NCBI GenBank assembly: GCA_034620365.1
Contig: JAQGEQ010000372.1
Location: 95,498-159,497, forward strand
DNA from: Pegea sp. RAD2-039
Taxonomy: Eukaryota > Chordata > Thaliacea > Salpida > Salpidae
Length of the DNA stretch: 64,000 nt
Direction: 5' to 3'
The position numbers and the translations under genes were made by a program. The notes beneath the pieces were generated by a model. That model did not search any database. It saw only the letters and a list, made by a program, of their open reading frames with translations, and was not told the origin of the DNA. This document shows, one piece after another, positions 11,017 to 23,698 of this stretch; within the stretch, counting starts at the first letter, position 1, and each line of letters begins with the position of its first letter.

Positions 11017-12064
11017 CTAATTATCATCAACATATTTTGTTAACTCTTTTAACCCATATTTTATCAAAATATCAATATAATTTTTCATCATATCTTCTTT
11101 TACAAATGCTGCTGAATAATCCTTAAATTCTATCAAAGGACGCATCAGCAAATATTCATCTAGTATCCTATCACCTGGTAAGCCTTCATATTGGTCAACT
11201 CCAGTTATGTGAGTTACAAGTATCTGCAAAATTTATGGAACAGACAACTCTTCAATCATGTACAAATAAACGACTTTCTAGGGTTTAATATTCTTCACAT
11301 TTATGCGTATTGTGTCGTGATAAGTTTGAAGTTTCAAGTTATATGGCTTTTGTATGAAAAACATGATTGTTAAACATTCTACTAGAACCGAAACACAATT
11401 TTTTATCTTTCTGAGACAATTTTAGCTTAGAGTAGTTCATCCAACAGTTCTTACTACAATTAGTTTTTATGGCTTGCATGTTCTTATCAAATAATTGATT
11501 TTTATCTTAGATAAGCTTTGCAAGTTTTTCTGCATCCCTTGATTTTCTATTTATAGTGTTTCTTTCATTGATTTTAACTTTAACATATTTTTCTCAATTG
11601 CATTTAAATTACTTTTGTTTCCTGCAGATTTCAAATCTACATCAGAATGTTCAGAATTTTGTAGCTGTTCTCGTCTTTTTAATCGCTCACAGCGATCGAA
11701 CTTTTGTTTGAATTTTTTGTGAAAATCTTGCAGAATTTTGCTTTGATCTCCCTCTAAAAAATCCATCAAATCATTTTCATCAGTAATTTCATCAATTTCG
11801 TCTCTGTCAGTATCTTCATTAAGATCAAGTGAAAAATTGCTACTGCTCTCACTACTAGTAGAATAAACTTTGTCAGCTTTTTCACACATATCATTTGCCT
11901 TTCTTTTCTTGATTGTTCTTAAAACAAACAAATTTGACTGAAATTGTGATTTACCATTTTTTGTAGAACTTTTCATTTCCTCAAAATTAAAATAATCCTT
12001 TCTGAAGCACGGACCCATGATCTTAACAAGATCGTCTTGATTCGTAAGCAATTGAAAATCTGGA
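11017..12064 (-). CDS. Unrecognised locus X, copy X1a (charged nuclear-type protein)
   Basis: Two open blocks lie on the minus strand. The upstream one (12064-11551) begins after a GTTAG acceptor and reads SPDFQLLTNQDDLVKIMGP, a basic patch KKRK, an acidic Ser/Asp/Glu stretch, then a Lys/Glu coiled-coil-like end and stop TAA. The second (about 11226-11017) follows a TTTTGCAG acceptor and reads ILVTHITGVDQYEGLPGDR to a YVDDN end. I do not recognise the family and found no clear donor joining the two blocks. Upstream of the second block the MYMIEELS reading is broken by TAA in this copy but open in the X2 copies. The patches suggest a nuclear protein, by inference only. The second subfamily (X2) shares both blocks, so the pair was one gene or two adjacent genes before duplication. 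Confidence 0.45.
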
Positions 12065-14994
12065 CTAACATAAAGAAGTTTTTGGGAATAATTAGAAAAT
12101 TAATTTTCTAAACAATATAAACCCCTAACAACTTTAGCCTTTCAAAGATAAATTAATGATATCAAATGTACTTAAATCCTCAATCTCAAAATCAATTCAA
12201 CTATTTTAACTTAAATTTATACTGTATCAGCTAATTTATTACATAATTTTACCTAAAAGTAAATAGAAGACTAAATATAATCTTACAGTAATAGATTGAC
12301 TTGTCGCTTTATGTTTGTTTCTTGTAATACGTTACTTTTTACATTTTCCACTTCTTCAGGATAACAAAAGTAATTAAGAGGCTTTCTGTAAGATTTCCGC
12401 TTTAGTCAAGACATTTAAATTATGTAGTGTTTTTAACGCCACTGAACTAGTTATGGATTGTATGGCTACTAGAAAAATAGTGTGTTGGTTGCTAAGTTGC
12501 ACAACTGTTCAAAACTATTTTACTATTTTGGTTTTGTTAGCAGAATCAATCAAATTAATGTTTGCTCTCAAATCTATTTTAATCCAACAATCATCGTAAA
12601 TACTGTATATAAGTAAATAAGATTAAATTATGCAACACTTTTGCAATTGACTTTATTTAGAAATGAAGTTAATCGACGTTTTCAAATTTAAAGAAAGAAA
12701 TATAAGCATTGAAATATTCCTACAGATTCATTTGTTTTATAAATCTTAATCTGTTGCATGACTAGAAAGTTATATTGTGAGTTTGTAATTTTTTTAATGT
12801 TAGAACAGTTGACAAAAGTGTTCAGACGAAAAACAAATTTTTAAGTAGATGTGATTATAGCGAAAATTGATTTTATATATTTACTGATAACTCAATCAAA
12901 ACAAAAACTGATGCGATAGCACCAAAGAAGTAGTTTTAATCTATGTCAATTATAAAGGCACAACGTGAATTTTAAGTACACTCATTTTCTAAAATGATTT
13001 ACTTTTATTTAAAATGAAAAACTTGCCAATAATACTATCTGTATTTATATGAAATATTAGTTTTTTTAGGATGCTATAATTACAAACTTTACTATATTTA
13101 CTTTCAATTCTTTTTAAACCATTCTTACGTCAAATTCAAATAAAAAGCCAATTAGGTGTGTTTATTTCTTTTAAGATCGAAAGATTTTATTAAATCATCT
13201 ATTTTCATCTACAGAGTAACATTTAGATGTAACACTAACTGAACATTTAGTATTCAAAAAAACCTTTTTGCCGACATTATATGTCCCATTTTTCATATTT
13301 CTTCAAAATCCATGCTAATTATTTTTATTAAAAAACACAAACATAACATAAAAATAATTATTTCTTTACCTGCTTTCAAAGTTTATGGAAATAATAATTT
13401 TTTTATATATAGAATCCAAGGTCAAAAAAACAATTAATAATTAATCACGTTGGCGCATTTTTTTAGCGACCAAATTTTCTACCAAAATTTTGTAAACATT
13501 AAACCAACATATCTAAACCGTTGATTTAGATGTCTTATGTTACTGCAACTTATTAATTATTTTTTTTAAGGTGTTACTTTATAAGAAGTTTAGAAATTCT
13601 TTAGTGTAAAAGTAAAATTTTCATTTAATATTTTCTTGGTGCTAGTCTTCATCTTAGTATAGTCTTCATCAGCAAAAATATATTTTTTGTTTAGGTTTTA
13701 TTTATCTATTAATAATCATGTTTTTTATAATTTTTGACCAATGTACTGTATAAATTAAGATGAGATGAATCACTTCAAATTTACCATTATCATACTTTTA
13801 AAATTATTATAATTTAATATAGCTGAATCTTTTCACACAAATAGTATTTTAAAAAATTCCCTTTTTGGTTTAACATAAAAATTGTTATTATTAATTTTAT
13901 ATCAAAAGATTTGTAATTTTATCATAGCTTTCTTTGTTTGAAAACTAGATTAAATAATAGACCTGGCTATTTTTTTTAAATGTAATGATTCCAAAAACAA
14001 CTTGCATCTTTTCATGTCAGTTTTTTTTTACTTCTCCTACAATCATAGCTAATTAATTTTGTTAGAAAAAAGAAATAACTAAAAAATGATTATCACTATA
14101 TTATTTTCGAATTACAGCTTTTCTTTCAACTCACATCATATAAAAATTTATTATACTAAGTCCAATGTTTGTCAAGCAATTAATTTTGAGTAATGATACT
14201 AACCTATCATCTAATAATTATCATTGTAAATCTAGCTTTATATAGGACTGTGTTGTAAATAACAACATTGCTTAGTTAAAAGAACAACTTTCTTTATAAT
14301 GTAAGGGTTTTCAAATAAAAAAATTCAATTATACATTATTTTATTTATGAACAGAATATTCTAGTAGTTTATAATAATTCAAAAGAGTTTGTTCATAATG
14401 ATGAACTCTATTTAAAGCTTTGTTTGCAAGTTTGGTTGTTTGACTTTAATAGATAAGTAAAACAGTTATGATTTTTGTATCTTCAGAAAAAAACTTAATA
14501 TTTTTAATATAATGTACCACTATATAAATTATAAGAAAGGAGATAAAATAATTACAGAAAATGTTATGTGATGAAGTTCATATTGTGATGGTAAGTTGTA
14601 CACGTGGTTAGACTGCAGACTCATAGTTTTAAATAAAATTCATTTATACATCAGTTTACAGTTACTGAAGGTGACGGTTATCAGCAATTATTAGACTTCT
14701 AAAATTAATAACATTTCGGAATGATAGTCTGATTTTTTGTATTCACACAACTTGCAATTAATAAGTTTTAAAATTTTTTACATCTTTAAGAAATTGCTGC
14801 TAATTTGTTTTATTAATTTATGTGAGACTCTCTACATCGCTTGTTTTAGATGAAGCAAGTGGATTTCTTCTTTATTGAATTTATTTTGTTTAACATCAAT
14901 TTTCAAGTAATCTTAAATTTTCTTGTTTAGGAGGAAAAACAAGTGAAGATGGAATGTATCAAATAAGGTTTGTGATTGGTTGTTTGAAAACATG
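12065..14994. other. Non-coding stretch before the TPP2 pseudogene
   Basis: The segment 12,300-12,600 is shared with 19,840-20,090, 30,220-30,480 and 45,760-46,020. From about 12,600 to 14,900 the sequence has no counterpart elsewhere in the window, is very AT-rich, and shows no gene that I can support. Confidence 0.5.
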
Positions 14995-17690
14995 CAGATA
15001 TCAAGGCGTTACTAGAATCACATGGGATACACGTACATTCCATTACTGCAGCTCACGTGCCTGAGAATCCCAAGTTAAATAGGATCGCTCAAGGTGCTCA
15101 TAGCAGTACTATAAGGATCAGAGATAGTCATTTGTATACAATGAAGACTGGAAGATTTTTAGCTGGAGCTGTAAGTAAAATTTGCTGCTGAAACACTACA
15201 ATTTCACCAAGAATTTTATTTATGACTAAAATAGTGAAGTATAGATGTCATCTAGAACTCTTAGCTACGAAGATGCTTATCATTGGCCAAACCAAGGGTA
15301 CGTTTTTATAACAACAATTTGATCAATTTGTAAATTGTATGAAAATTCACTTTTTTGTTTCAGAAAAGCTGTGAAAGATTCTGCAGAAACCGTCACAGAA
15401 CAAAATTTGATTTGTGTATGAAGTTCCAATAACAGCAGCCCTTGCATAAACGCTGTTGGTGCCCCAGGAGGGACCAGTCCTCAAGTTATTGGTTTGTTGT
15501 TGTCATTTTGTTATAACCATCTTCTGATTTGAAGTCTAAGGTGTTGGGGCCTGGCTATTACCTGAGATGATGACCACTGAGTACTCTTTAAAGGACAAAA
15601 TACTGTGAAACGAGTAAATACAGGTGAACATCGACATATCTCTAACTTTCAGAATTGCAGTATGACTTGTCTATAGGTGTATTAATCTCAGCACCAGGTG
15701 GCGCTATCACATATAATCCTAATTTGACAATTCGACTCGGTGGTCAATTGATGATTGGAACAACAATGGCGTCACCAAACGATTGCGGAGAACTTGCTCT
15801 AGTTCACTCAGGTGACTAACCACTTGGCTAATGACATGTTTGAACAGTTTGTTGGTTTACGTTAAAATTTCATGAGCTGACTTGGACTTTATCCGCTGTT
15901 TAAAAGGCGCTGGTCACCACTGCAACATTTCTAAAAAGAAGTTTGAAACATATCTTCAAGTAGCTGGTCTTCTGCACGTAATATTCACGTGATGGTACCT
16001 TCTCGAGTCTAATTTCTCAGTTTTAGGTGATGGAGTACTTGGAGTATTTGAAAATTATTCGAATCGAATTCATTCAATTATTGATTATAAGATCACAACC
16101 AAGAAAAAACACTTTAATCTTACCAAGTATTTAGTTATGTCTAAAATATAGAAGTATAGATGTCATCTAGAACTCTTAGCTACGGAGATGCTTATCATTG
16201 GCCTAACCAAGGGTACGTTTTAGTAACAACAATTTGATCAATTTGTAAATTGTCTGAAAATTCACTTTTTTGTTTCAGAAAAGCTGTGAAAGACTCTGCA
16301 GATACCGTCACAGAAAATAAATTGATTTGTGTATGAAGTGCCAATATCAGCAGCCCTTGCGAAACCACTGTTGGTGCCCCAGGAGGGACCAGTCCTCATG
16401 TTATTGGTTTGTTGTTGTCATTTTGTTAAAACCATCTTCTGATTTGAAGTTTAAGGTGTTGGGGCCTGGCTATCACCTGAGATGATGACCACTGAGTACT
16501 CTTTAAAGAACAAAATACTGTGAAACGAGTAAATACAGGTGAACTTCGACATATTTCCAACTTTCAAAATTGCAGTATGAATGGTTATATAGGTGTAACA
16601 TTCTCAGCAACTGGTGGCGCTATCACATCTGTTCCTAATTAGACGATACAAGGTGTTCAATTGATGAATGGAACAAAGATGGCACAATGGAACAAATCTT
16701 CTTGAATTTAATTTGTCAGTTTTAGATGATGGAGTGCTAGGAGATTTTGAAAAGATATTAAAAGATTGATTCATTCAAATATCATTTCAAGATCTCAAGT
16801 AATAATAAGACACATGGTAAGTATCAGACTGAATCGAGTACGATTTCCTTAATTGGTATTTCAGGGATCTATTTCCGTTCGTTACTCGAATGCAAGAAAT
16901 CGAAAACAGTGACAGTAATCATTAAACCTACTTGGCATCCATCAAAAAATGAGTGAAGCTCCTATTGATCTCATTCAGATTTCCTATTACGATTGTTGTA
17001 GAGTCGGAAAAGGAGTTTGCCTACTCATCTAAACTCTCACTGATTTGTATATCAGACTACCTTTTTCCATTCATTTTGATGTATATTCCAATCATCGAGA
17101 AACTCTGATTGGTGAAACAAAAAGACTTCTAGTGTTGTTACTAGCAACGAAGCTGTTCTTACCTATGTAGCGCCACTAGTGGATGACAAGCAAAAAGCTT
17201 ATTTTGATTTAGATATTAATACAGATTTGTTTGTAGGATCCCAAAGAATACACGCGGAGGAATCTACTTTATCGGAACTTTTACTCTTCCAAAAGATGAA
17301 GTTAAAAAGAAAGCGGTGTGTTGAAAGAGAATTCTTCAACCTCACTTCGAATACCTCGTTCTTCTTCATATGATCACATTTTTTCAAGTTTTTCGTAATA
17401 CCTGAAACACTCACTTATTCGTGGCGGTCCCAATGTCCACTTACAGGTCAGTCCCAATGTCTTTCTGATTTTTGTTCACATTTTGATGTTTAAGGGAGGA
17501 GTACCTATTTATATGTGTGTAGCAAGATTGTGGTCTAATTCCTTAGAATCAGAATTTTAATGGAAACTTCAGTTTACGGGTGTAGGACCAAATGCTTTAA
17601 AATCATCAAAAGTGACTTTAAAACTTTCTATTTTCAATTTACAAATAATCCTTTTTCAGCATTCTACAGTTTGTTGCTAGTGAATCAGCT
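14995..17690 (+). pseudogene. Decayed tripeptidyl-peptidase II (TPP2) gene with internal duplication
   Basis: Frame-shifted exons match TPP2, a giant cytosolic subtilisin-type peptidase. 14995-15170 reads ESHGIHVHSITAAHVPENP (catalytic-His block) to TMKTGRFLAGA. 15245 onward reads LSYEDAYHWPNQG, then NAVGAPGGTSPQVIG, GVGAWLLPEMM and TEYSLKDKI. 15690-15810 reads [11 protein letters not shown] and [12 protein letters not shown] second copy of this block starts at 16160. Farther on come GIYFRSL, FRFPITIVVESEKEF (about 17,000), GGIYFIGTFTLPKDEVKKK (about 17,250-17,320) and VARLWSNSLESEF (about 17,520). The nucleophile Ser is Thr in the first copy (15763-15765) and Lys in the second (16676-16678). 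Numerous stops and frameshifts exist, and the C-terminal blocks are out of family order. Introns persist, so it is a duplicated and decayed gene, not a processed copy. Confidence 0.8.
15225..16690 (+). repeat. Internal tandem duplication within the TPP2 pseudogene
   Basis: The block from about 15,230 to 15,800 recurs from about 16,145 to 16,690, offset by 915 bp at the LSYEDAYHW / LSYGDAYHW exon. It includes the following introns and the APGG and nucleophile exons. The two copies carry different disabling changes. Confidence 0.8.
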
Positions 17691-17699
17691 GTACCAAAC

Positions 17700-18559
17700 C
17701 TGCTACAGATAGCAAAGAAGAGTTATTATGAAATTAGTATTATTGGTTATATTCTTCCTTTACTTGTGTAGAATAAATTATATGATCGATATTTTGTTCA
17801 ATGACTTGAGGCCTAAAAATGATTACCACCAGTAAATCTACTCATGAAATTGAATGGTTAATAGTTCAATTTCTAACTATTTTATTTATTTCCATCAAAT
17901 TGATTAAAAACTCTTTCAAAATATCATAAACAACCAAAAGAAACTCTCTGTTGGTAAAACACAAACATCTTTATTTTCAGACTTTTTGTAAAAAATAGTA
18001 TTTATTTTTTCTAATTAACAGAATCTATTTTTATCATATCACATCTCCATGGTTTGCGTGTTTACTCGTATTTAAGTTGTTTTCCACCAAAGATTGATCG
18101 TTTTCATAATTTATCTTCGACTTCAATCAAAGTTGTGTATTATAATATTGCATTATGGTGTTCGCCTTTAATACTGCATCTGATGCTTGTGGACGGATGA
18201 CGTCTGAGGTTCTGCAACTACTATGATCGAGTGATTCTCAAGAAATTCTGACTCATCCACTGTAATTCTATCTATTAGCTATAAGAGCTATTGAACTTGT
18301 AGAATTTAGAATTGTCATAGTTAATAAAATGATTCAAAGAGTTTCAACTTGTTTTTATCATAAAAATTGTTTAAAAATTTGTTGACAACCATATTCCAAC
18401 TAGACTTTTGAATTCATAGACTTTTCATTTGTATAAATTACAATTAAATCAACACTAAATATGAATATACAATTGTAATTTCAATAACTCTAAATTAGAA
18501 TTAATATCAAAGCTCTTAAAAAAAATTTCATATTCTAGTAGTGATAGAAGCGTAACTAA
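17700..18559. other. Spacer between TPP2 pseudogene and X2a
   Basis: No gene is supported. The segment is closely repeated at about 43,680-44,490 in unit 3, which shows that TPP2 relic plus X2 moved as one block. Confidence 0.55.
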
Positions 18560-19570
18560 TTATCATCAACATTTTTAGTTAACTCTTGTAACCAATTTTC
18601 TTTTCAAAATATATGTTTAATCTTTCATCATATCCTCACTTACAAACGCTGCTGAATATTCCTTAAACTCTATTAAGGGACGCCTCAGCAAATATTCAAC
18701 TAGTATCCTATTACCTGGCAAGCCTTCACATTGGCCAACTCCAGTTATGTGAGTTACAAGCGTCTGCAAAATTTCTGAAACAGACAACTCTTCAATCATG
18801 TACAAACAAAAGACTTTCTTGGTTTAATACACATTTATGCATATCGTGATAAGTGTGAAGTTTAAAGTGACATGGATTTTGTATGAAAATCATGATTGTT
18901 TCTACTAGAGCCAAAAAACAATTTTTTTATTTTTTTTAGACAATTTTAGTTTAGAGTAGTTAATCCAACAGTTCTTACTTCTATTAATGTTATGACTTCT
19001 ATGTCTCTATCAAAATATTAATTTTTTATCTTAGATAAGCTTTGCAAGTATTTTTGCATCTTTTGATTTTCCATTTTTATTGTCTCTTTCATTGATTTCA
19101 ACTTTAACACTTTTAATCTCAATTGAAATTAAATTACTTTTGTTTCCTGCAGATTTTATCTGCCTCAGAATGTTCAGAATATTGTAGCTGTTCTTGTTTT
19201 CTTAATCGCTCACAGCGATCAAACTTTTGCTTGAACTTTCTGTGAAAATCTTGCTGATTTTTGCTTTGATCTCCCTCTAAAAAATCTATAAAATCATTTT
19301 CATCAGTACTTTCATCAATCTCGTTTATGTCAGTATCCTCATTAAGATCAAGTGAAAAATTGCTACAGCTCTCACTACTAATAGAGTAAATTTTGTCAGC
19401 TTTTTCACACATATCATTTGCCTTTCTTTTCTTGGTTGTTCGTAAAACAAACAAATTTGACTGAAATTGTGATTTACCATTTTTTGTAGAAATTTTCATT
19501 TCATAACATTAAAATAATCCTTTCTGAAGCACGGACACATGATCTTAATAAAATCATCTTGATTCGTAAG
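18560..19570 (-). pseudogene. Locus X, copy X2a (frameshifted)
   Basis: Same two blocks as X1a. The block at 18805-18617 reads MYMIEELSVSEILQ and HITGVGQCEGLPGNR. The charged block (about 19560-19134) has lost the reading frame near 19,500, where the X1 copies read DYFNFEEM, and again near 19,140 before the Lys-rich end. The change from VKED to VSED creates a strong GTAAGTG donor-like site in block two that X1 copies lack. Function is unknown, and the copy appears broken. Confidence 0.5.
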
Positions 19571-20765
19571 CTATTGAAAATCTGGACTAGCATAAAGAAG
19601 TTTTAGGGAAAAATAAAAGAATTAAATTTCTAAACAATATAAAAGCCTTACAATTTAAGCCTTTCAGAGATAATTTAATGATATCAAATAAACTTAAATC
19701 CTCAATCTCTGAATCAATTCAACTATTTTAACTTAAAATGATACTCCATCAGCTAATTTATTATATAGTTTTACCAAAAAGTAAATAGAAGACTAAATAT
19801 AATCTTACGGTAAGAGACTGACTTGTCGCTTTATGTTTGTTTCTTGTAATACGTTGCATTTGCACTTTCCACATCTTCAGGATAACAAAAGTAATTAAAA
19901 GGCTTTCTGAACAATTTCTGCTTTAGTCAAGACATTTACAGTATGTAGTGTTTTAATGCCACTGAAGAAGTTAGGGATTGTATGGCTACTAGAAAAATAG
20001 TGTGTTGGTTGCTAAGTTGCACAACTGTTCAAAACTATTTTACTATTTTATTTTGTTAGCAAATTCGATCAAACTAATCTTTGCTCTCACATATATTTGA
20101 ATCAGAGAATGATTTTAAATACTGAATATAAGGAGTTTAAAACGGAGTTTCAAATGTTTCTTCAGTTACATATTGCAAAAAAGTTTAAATTTAAAGAATG
20201 TACCATAAACTGAATATTGATTAAACTCTTAATTAAACATATGTTCAAAAACATTTGACAAAGAAGTTTGGATTATGAATCAATCTTTATGTTAAAGTCA
20301 TTCATCTGTGACACTTTACTTAACATGAAACGTGAAACTTCACACAAAACTCATATGTTGTATGCATCACTTAATATTAATCAACTGTACACACTTAATG
20401 ATTTTTAATCTAACTCTAATGAAACTTGATTGTTAGTTAAAATAGCTCTTTGTCAAAAACCTTAGTTATTTTCTTTTTTCTACCTCTAATAATAATTGCT
20501 TGGCTTTACCTTTAGCTACTAATTTGAAAATATTTTAACAACAAACTAACTTGAAGTAAAAATTTTTGAAATTGTAGTTAGCAGCCTGCTGTTTACAAAA
20601 AAAAAGTAACAATTCGGAAATTTTGTAATCACGTTTTAATATTTACATCAATTTTATAAAATTACACCAAAAAAAAAATCTTAAAATCAAAACTTTAATC
20701 TTTTGCAAACCGTCAATGAACGATTTCAAGTTTCAATATTTAAGCTTCAAGATTGTAAGAACAAT
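19571..20765. other. Spacer, end of unit 1
   Basis: The segment is shared with unit 2 (about 29,980-31,168) and unit 3 (about 45,530-46,740). No gene is supported. Confidence 0.55.
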
Positions 20766-23698
20766 TTATCGATTCCTTCTGGATATCCTCACGCTAGATC
20801 TTCGACATCGGCGATTTTTCTTCCAACGATAATAAAATTGGACGACTTCTTTAACCGTTTTGTCTTTGAGCTGTATAAGTAAAGTTATAAATATATTAGA
20901 TATTTATGTAATCTTAATAACAATCACAAAAAGTAATTTCTTTTTTTTCTAAAAGTATTCAAAATGGATTAAATTGTTTACAGTTGACTCAAAAAATAAA
21001 AAGGATATAGCTAATGAATTTACTAACATAGTCCTTCTGTATATTCATGAAATTCTTTTTGTGTTTACGGAAACCCCTTACAAACATTTTACGATCATTG
21101 ATGCTCCAATTTTCCATAAAAGGAGTGTTTTTTTGCTTGATAGAATAAGTTTCAAAAGCCTTAAAATACAATCATAGTTTAAGCTTTAGAAAAAAATCGG
21201 AAGAATTTCAAAATATATTTTTTTAATTGTCAAATTGTAAGACTTTAACATTTATTGGGAATGTAAACCAAATAAAAAACAAGTGAATTGTTAATATTTA
21301 TGTATTTTATCATTTACCTTTTTAACGTTATAGTCATTTTTAGATAAGACTTCAAATGCTTCCTCATAGAAAATTTCTGAATGATTTTTCTTACCATCAC
21401 TTGTTGGATTTTGTTCAGAGCAAGTGGATATAAAATTTATTGCTTAAAAAATAACAGAAAATTAAAATAGTCATTGCTGTTGAACTATTGTTTCAACAAA
21501 CTTAATAAAAACATACTTTAAATTTAAAAATCTTATTTTTTAATTACAGGTTAATACTTTTGAGTTTTAATTTATTAACTATTACAAATGTCCATCTTTG
21601 AAAAAACCTACCATCTTCATCAGATAAACGCTTCGAGTCAAAAGTTAGCTTTGACAACTCAACTTCTTCAAAAGTTCTGTTAATCTCTGGTAAATTGGTA
21701 ATCTACAAAAATATTTTAGTAATTGCTCAAATACAGTAAATTATGAATTACTTGATATTGTTCACCAATCCTCTGCTTTACTCTATGTTTATCCCAACAC
21801 TCAATCAATTCAGAAAATTCATTTCTGACTAGTTAAAAAAATTGAGAATTTTTTTTGTTACTTAAATTGCAATAAGAGTACAAGCAAGCTTAATGATAAG
21901 AAATATAATTTTTCTTTTTACAGTTATAAAAAGATTAGTTAGAAAAGTAAACTAACAAAAAAGTTACGAAAGTATATAATCTTTGTTATTAGAGTTAGCT
22001 AAATAAATAGTACTACCGCAAAATAAATTATACAGTATATTTTATCTAAATAATTGATGGTATCATTATAAAAAAACCAGTAATTGCTGAAAACAAAATT
22101 TTTAATTAACTATTAATCATGAACTCTAAGGATATTTCTTAACCTTACAAAGAAAAGTTACCGGTAAAAAATAACATCAATACTTTTAATTGAAATCTTA
22201 AAGATAACAATTTGGAGTCTCAATATTTACTTGAGACTTTTCTATTTTTAAAACTTACATTTTTCATCAGAGAATGAGCTTGAGTCAACATCTACATTTG
22301 AATTTTGACAGTCGCCAGCGGTATTTTCTAAGTTTGGTGGGCTTTCAACCTGAATAATTTTCATTAGACCTGACCATTTATTGAAAATTTTTTCTTACTT
22401 GACATTGTTCATCAGTCTGTGATTCGCTTCTAGTTTCATCGCAAAGATCTGGAAAATGGTCTAAATTGTCATTTGATTTTTTCTTAACTAAACAGACATT
22501 TTAGATAAAGTTCATGATTCAACGAAAAGCATTGAATTATAAAAAAAATACATTAGTTTTTGAACAAACTAATAAATTTAATTTTTTAGTTTATAAACGA
22601 AATGAAGAGATTACAAAATTAAGTATAGTTCTTTAATGTTGAAAACCAATTTAGTTTGCAAGTTAAATAGCAGAATAATTTTGCTGTTTTACCAGTTTCA
22701 TAGTTACATAGCTCAATCGAAATTCTTTCAAGAAATGACAAAAACACAAAAAAAATTGATAATAATCAAAACTATTCTGCCAAAAGTAAAATAACAAATA
22801 AGTAAAAACCAATACACGTATAGATTTTAAACAAAGATGGATTTACCGTTTTGTTGAGTGAAACCGGTTGGAACATTCTTTTTCTGTTGGCTCTCTTGGA
22901 TTGTTTTTCGTTTGCATTTGGGTTCGGTAGAACTATTAGATTCTGTTTTATTTTCATTGGAAGGATCAGTTGATAATTGTGTATGAATTGGTTCATCTAG
23001 CTGATTGCTTGATGAAGGATTTTCATTTGAAATTTCTTCCAGATTATTTTCCTTTTAACGTGAAAATGTTATTTAAACTTTCATGATTCTTATAACTACT
23101 TACCCTTTCATTATTAAGTTCATCATCACCCCACATTTCCCCCATTAAAATCTTGTTTCTAATATGTTGTGGCTTCTAAAGAAATAAAGTAGTTTTAAGA
23201 AATCAACTGTAAAAAAATAACTCACAATCACAGCTATAACATCAGGATTTCGTCCACCTGGCTTTCTACCATCTTGAATGCCTGTCAAATTTGATATAAA
23301 AAATGACAAAAGAAAAATTATTTAGTAAACTCACCTTTCATATTCATTCCTATGTCAAGACAAGTTTTAAAGCGACAATACTGGCATTTTCCTAAATCTC
23401 TTAAAGCACAATTCTTGGTGTACATACAAATGTAAGTTTTTCTGGATTTAACGGTTCGCCAGAAAAAGCATTTACATGCTTCGCAGCAAATCACTCCGTA
23501 GTGCTTGCCTTTACGGACAACTTTGCGTTTCTTGACAACTTTGCGTTTAATGAGATCCTGACAGACCACACATTTTGGTTTTTCATCCTTGTTAGCTAAA
23601 AAAAGTGGTTAATATCTAGGACAAATAAATTTTGTCTAAAACTTACTTTTGTTGATATGTTTTTTCACATAAGATTTGCGGTCAGCAGTAGACTCCAT
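20766..23698 (-). CDS. Nuclear-receptor zinc finger fused to ELM2-SANT, copy 2 (about 460 aa)
   Basis: Same 13-exon layout as copy 1: start ATG 23698, zinc-finger exon 23595-23335, hinge exon 23051-22847, exon 8 at 22349-22259, last exon 20870-20766. Splice sites and phases are kept and I saw no internal stop in the exons checked. The finger exon is 18 nt shorter than in copy 1 (two repeat units, C-x25-C between Cys pairs). Differences from copy 1 include A/L and V/R changes around finger II (NCALRDLGKC) and E to K at the end of exon 8. ELM2 and SANT residues are retained (ENWSINDRKMFVRGFRKH). It is probably functional and very similar to copy 3. Confidence 0.8.
23516..23551 (-). repeat. Two 18-bp coding repeats inside zinc finger I (copy 2)
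   Basis: Units 23516-23533 and 23534-23551 are homologous to the three units of copy 1. They encode two K-R-K-V-V-type hexapeptides between the Cys pairs. Confidence 0.85.
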
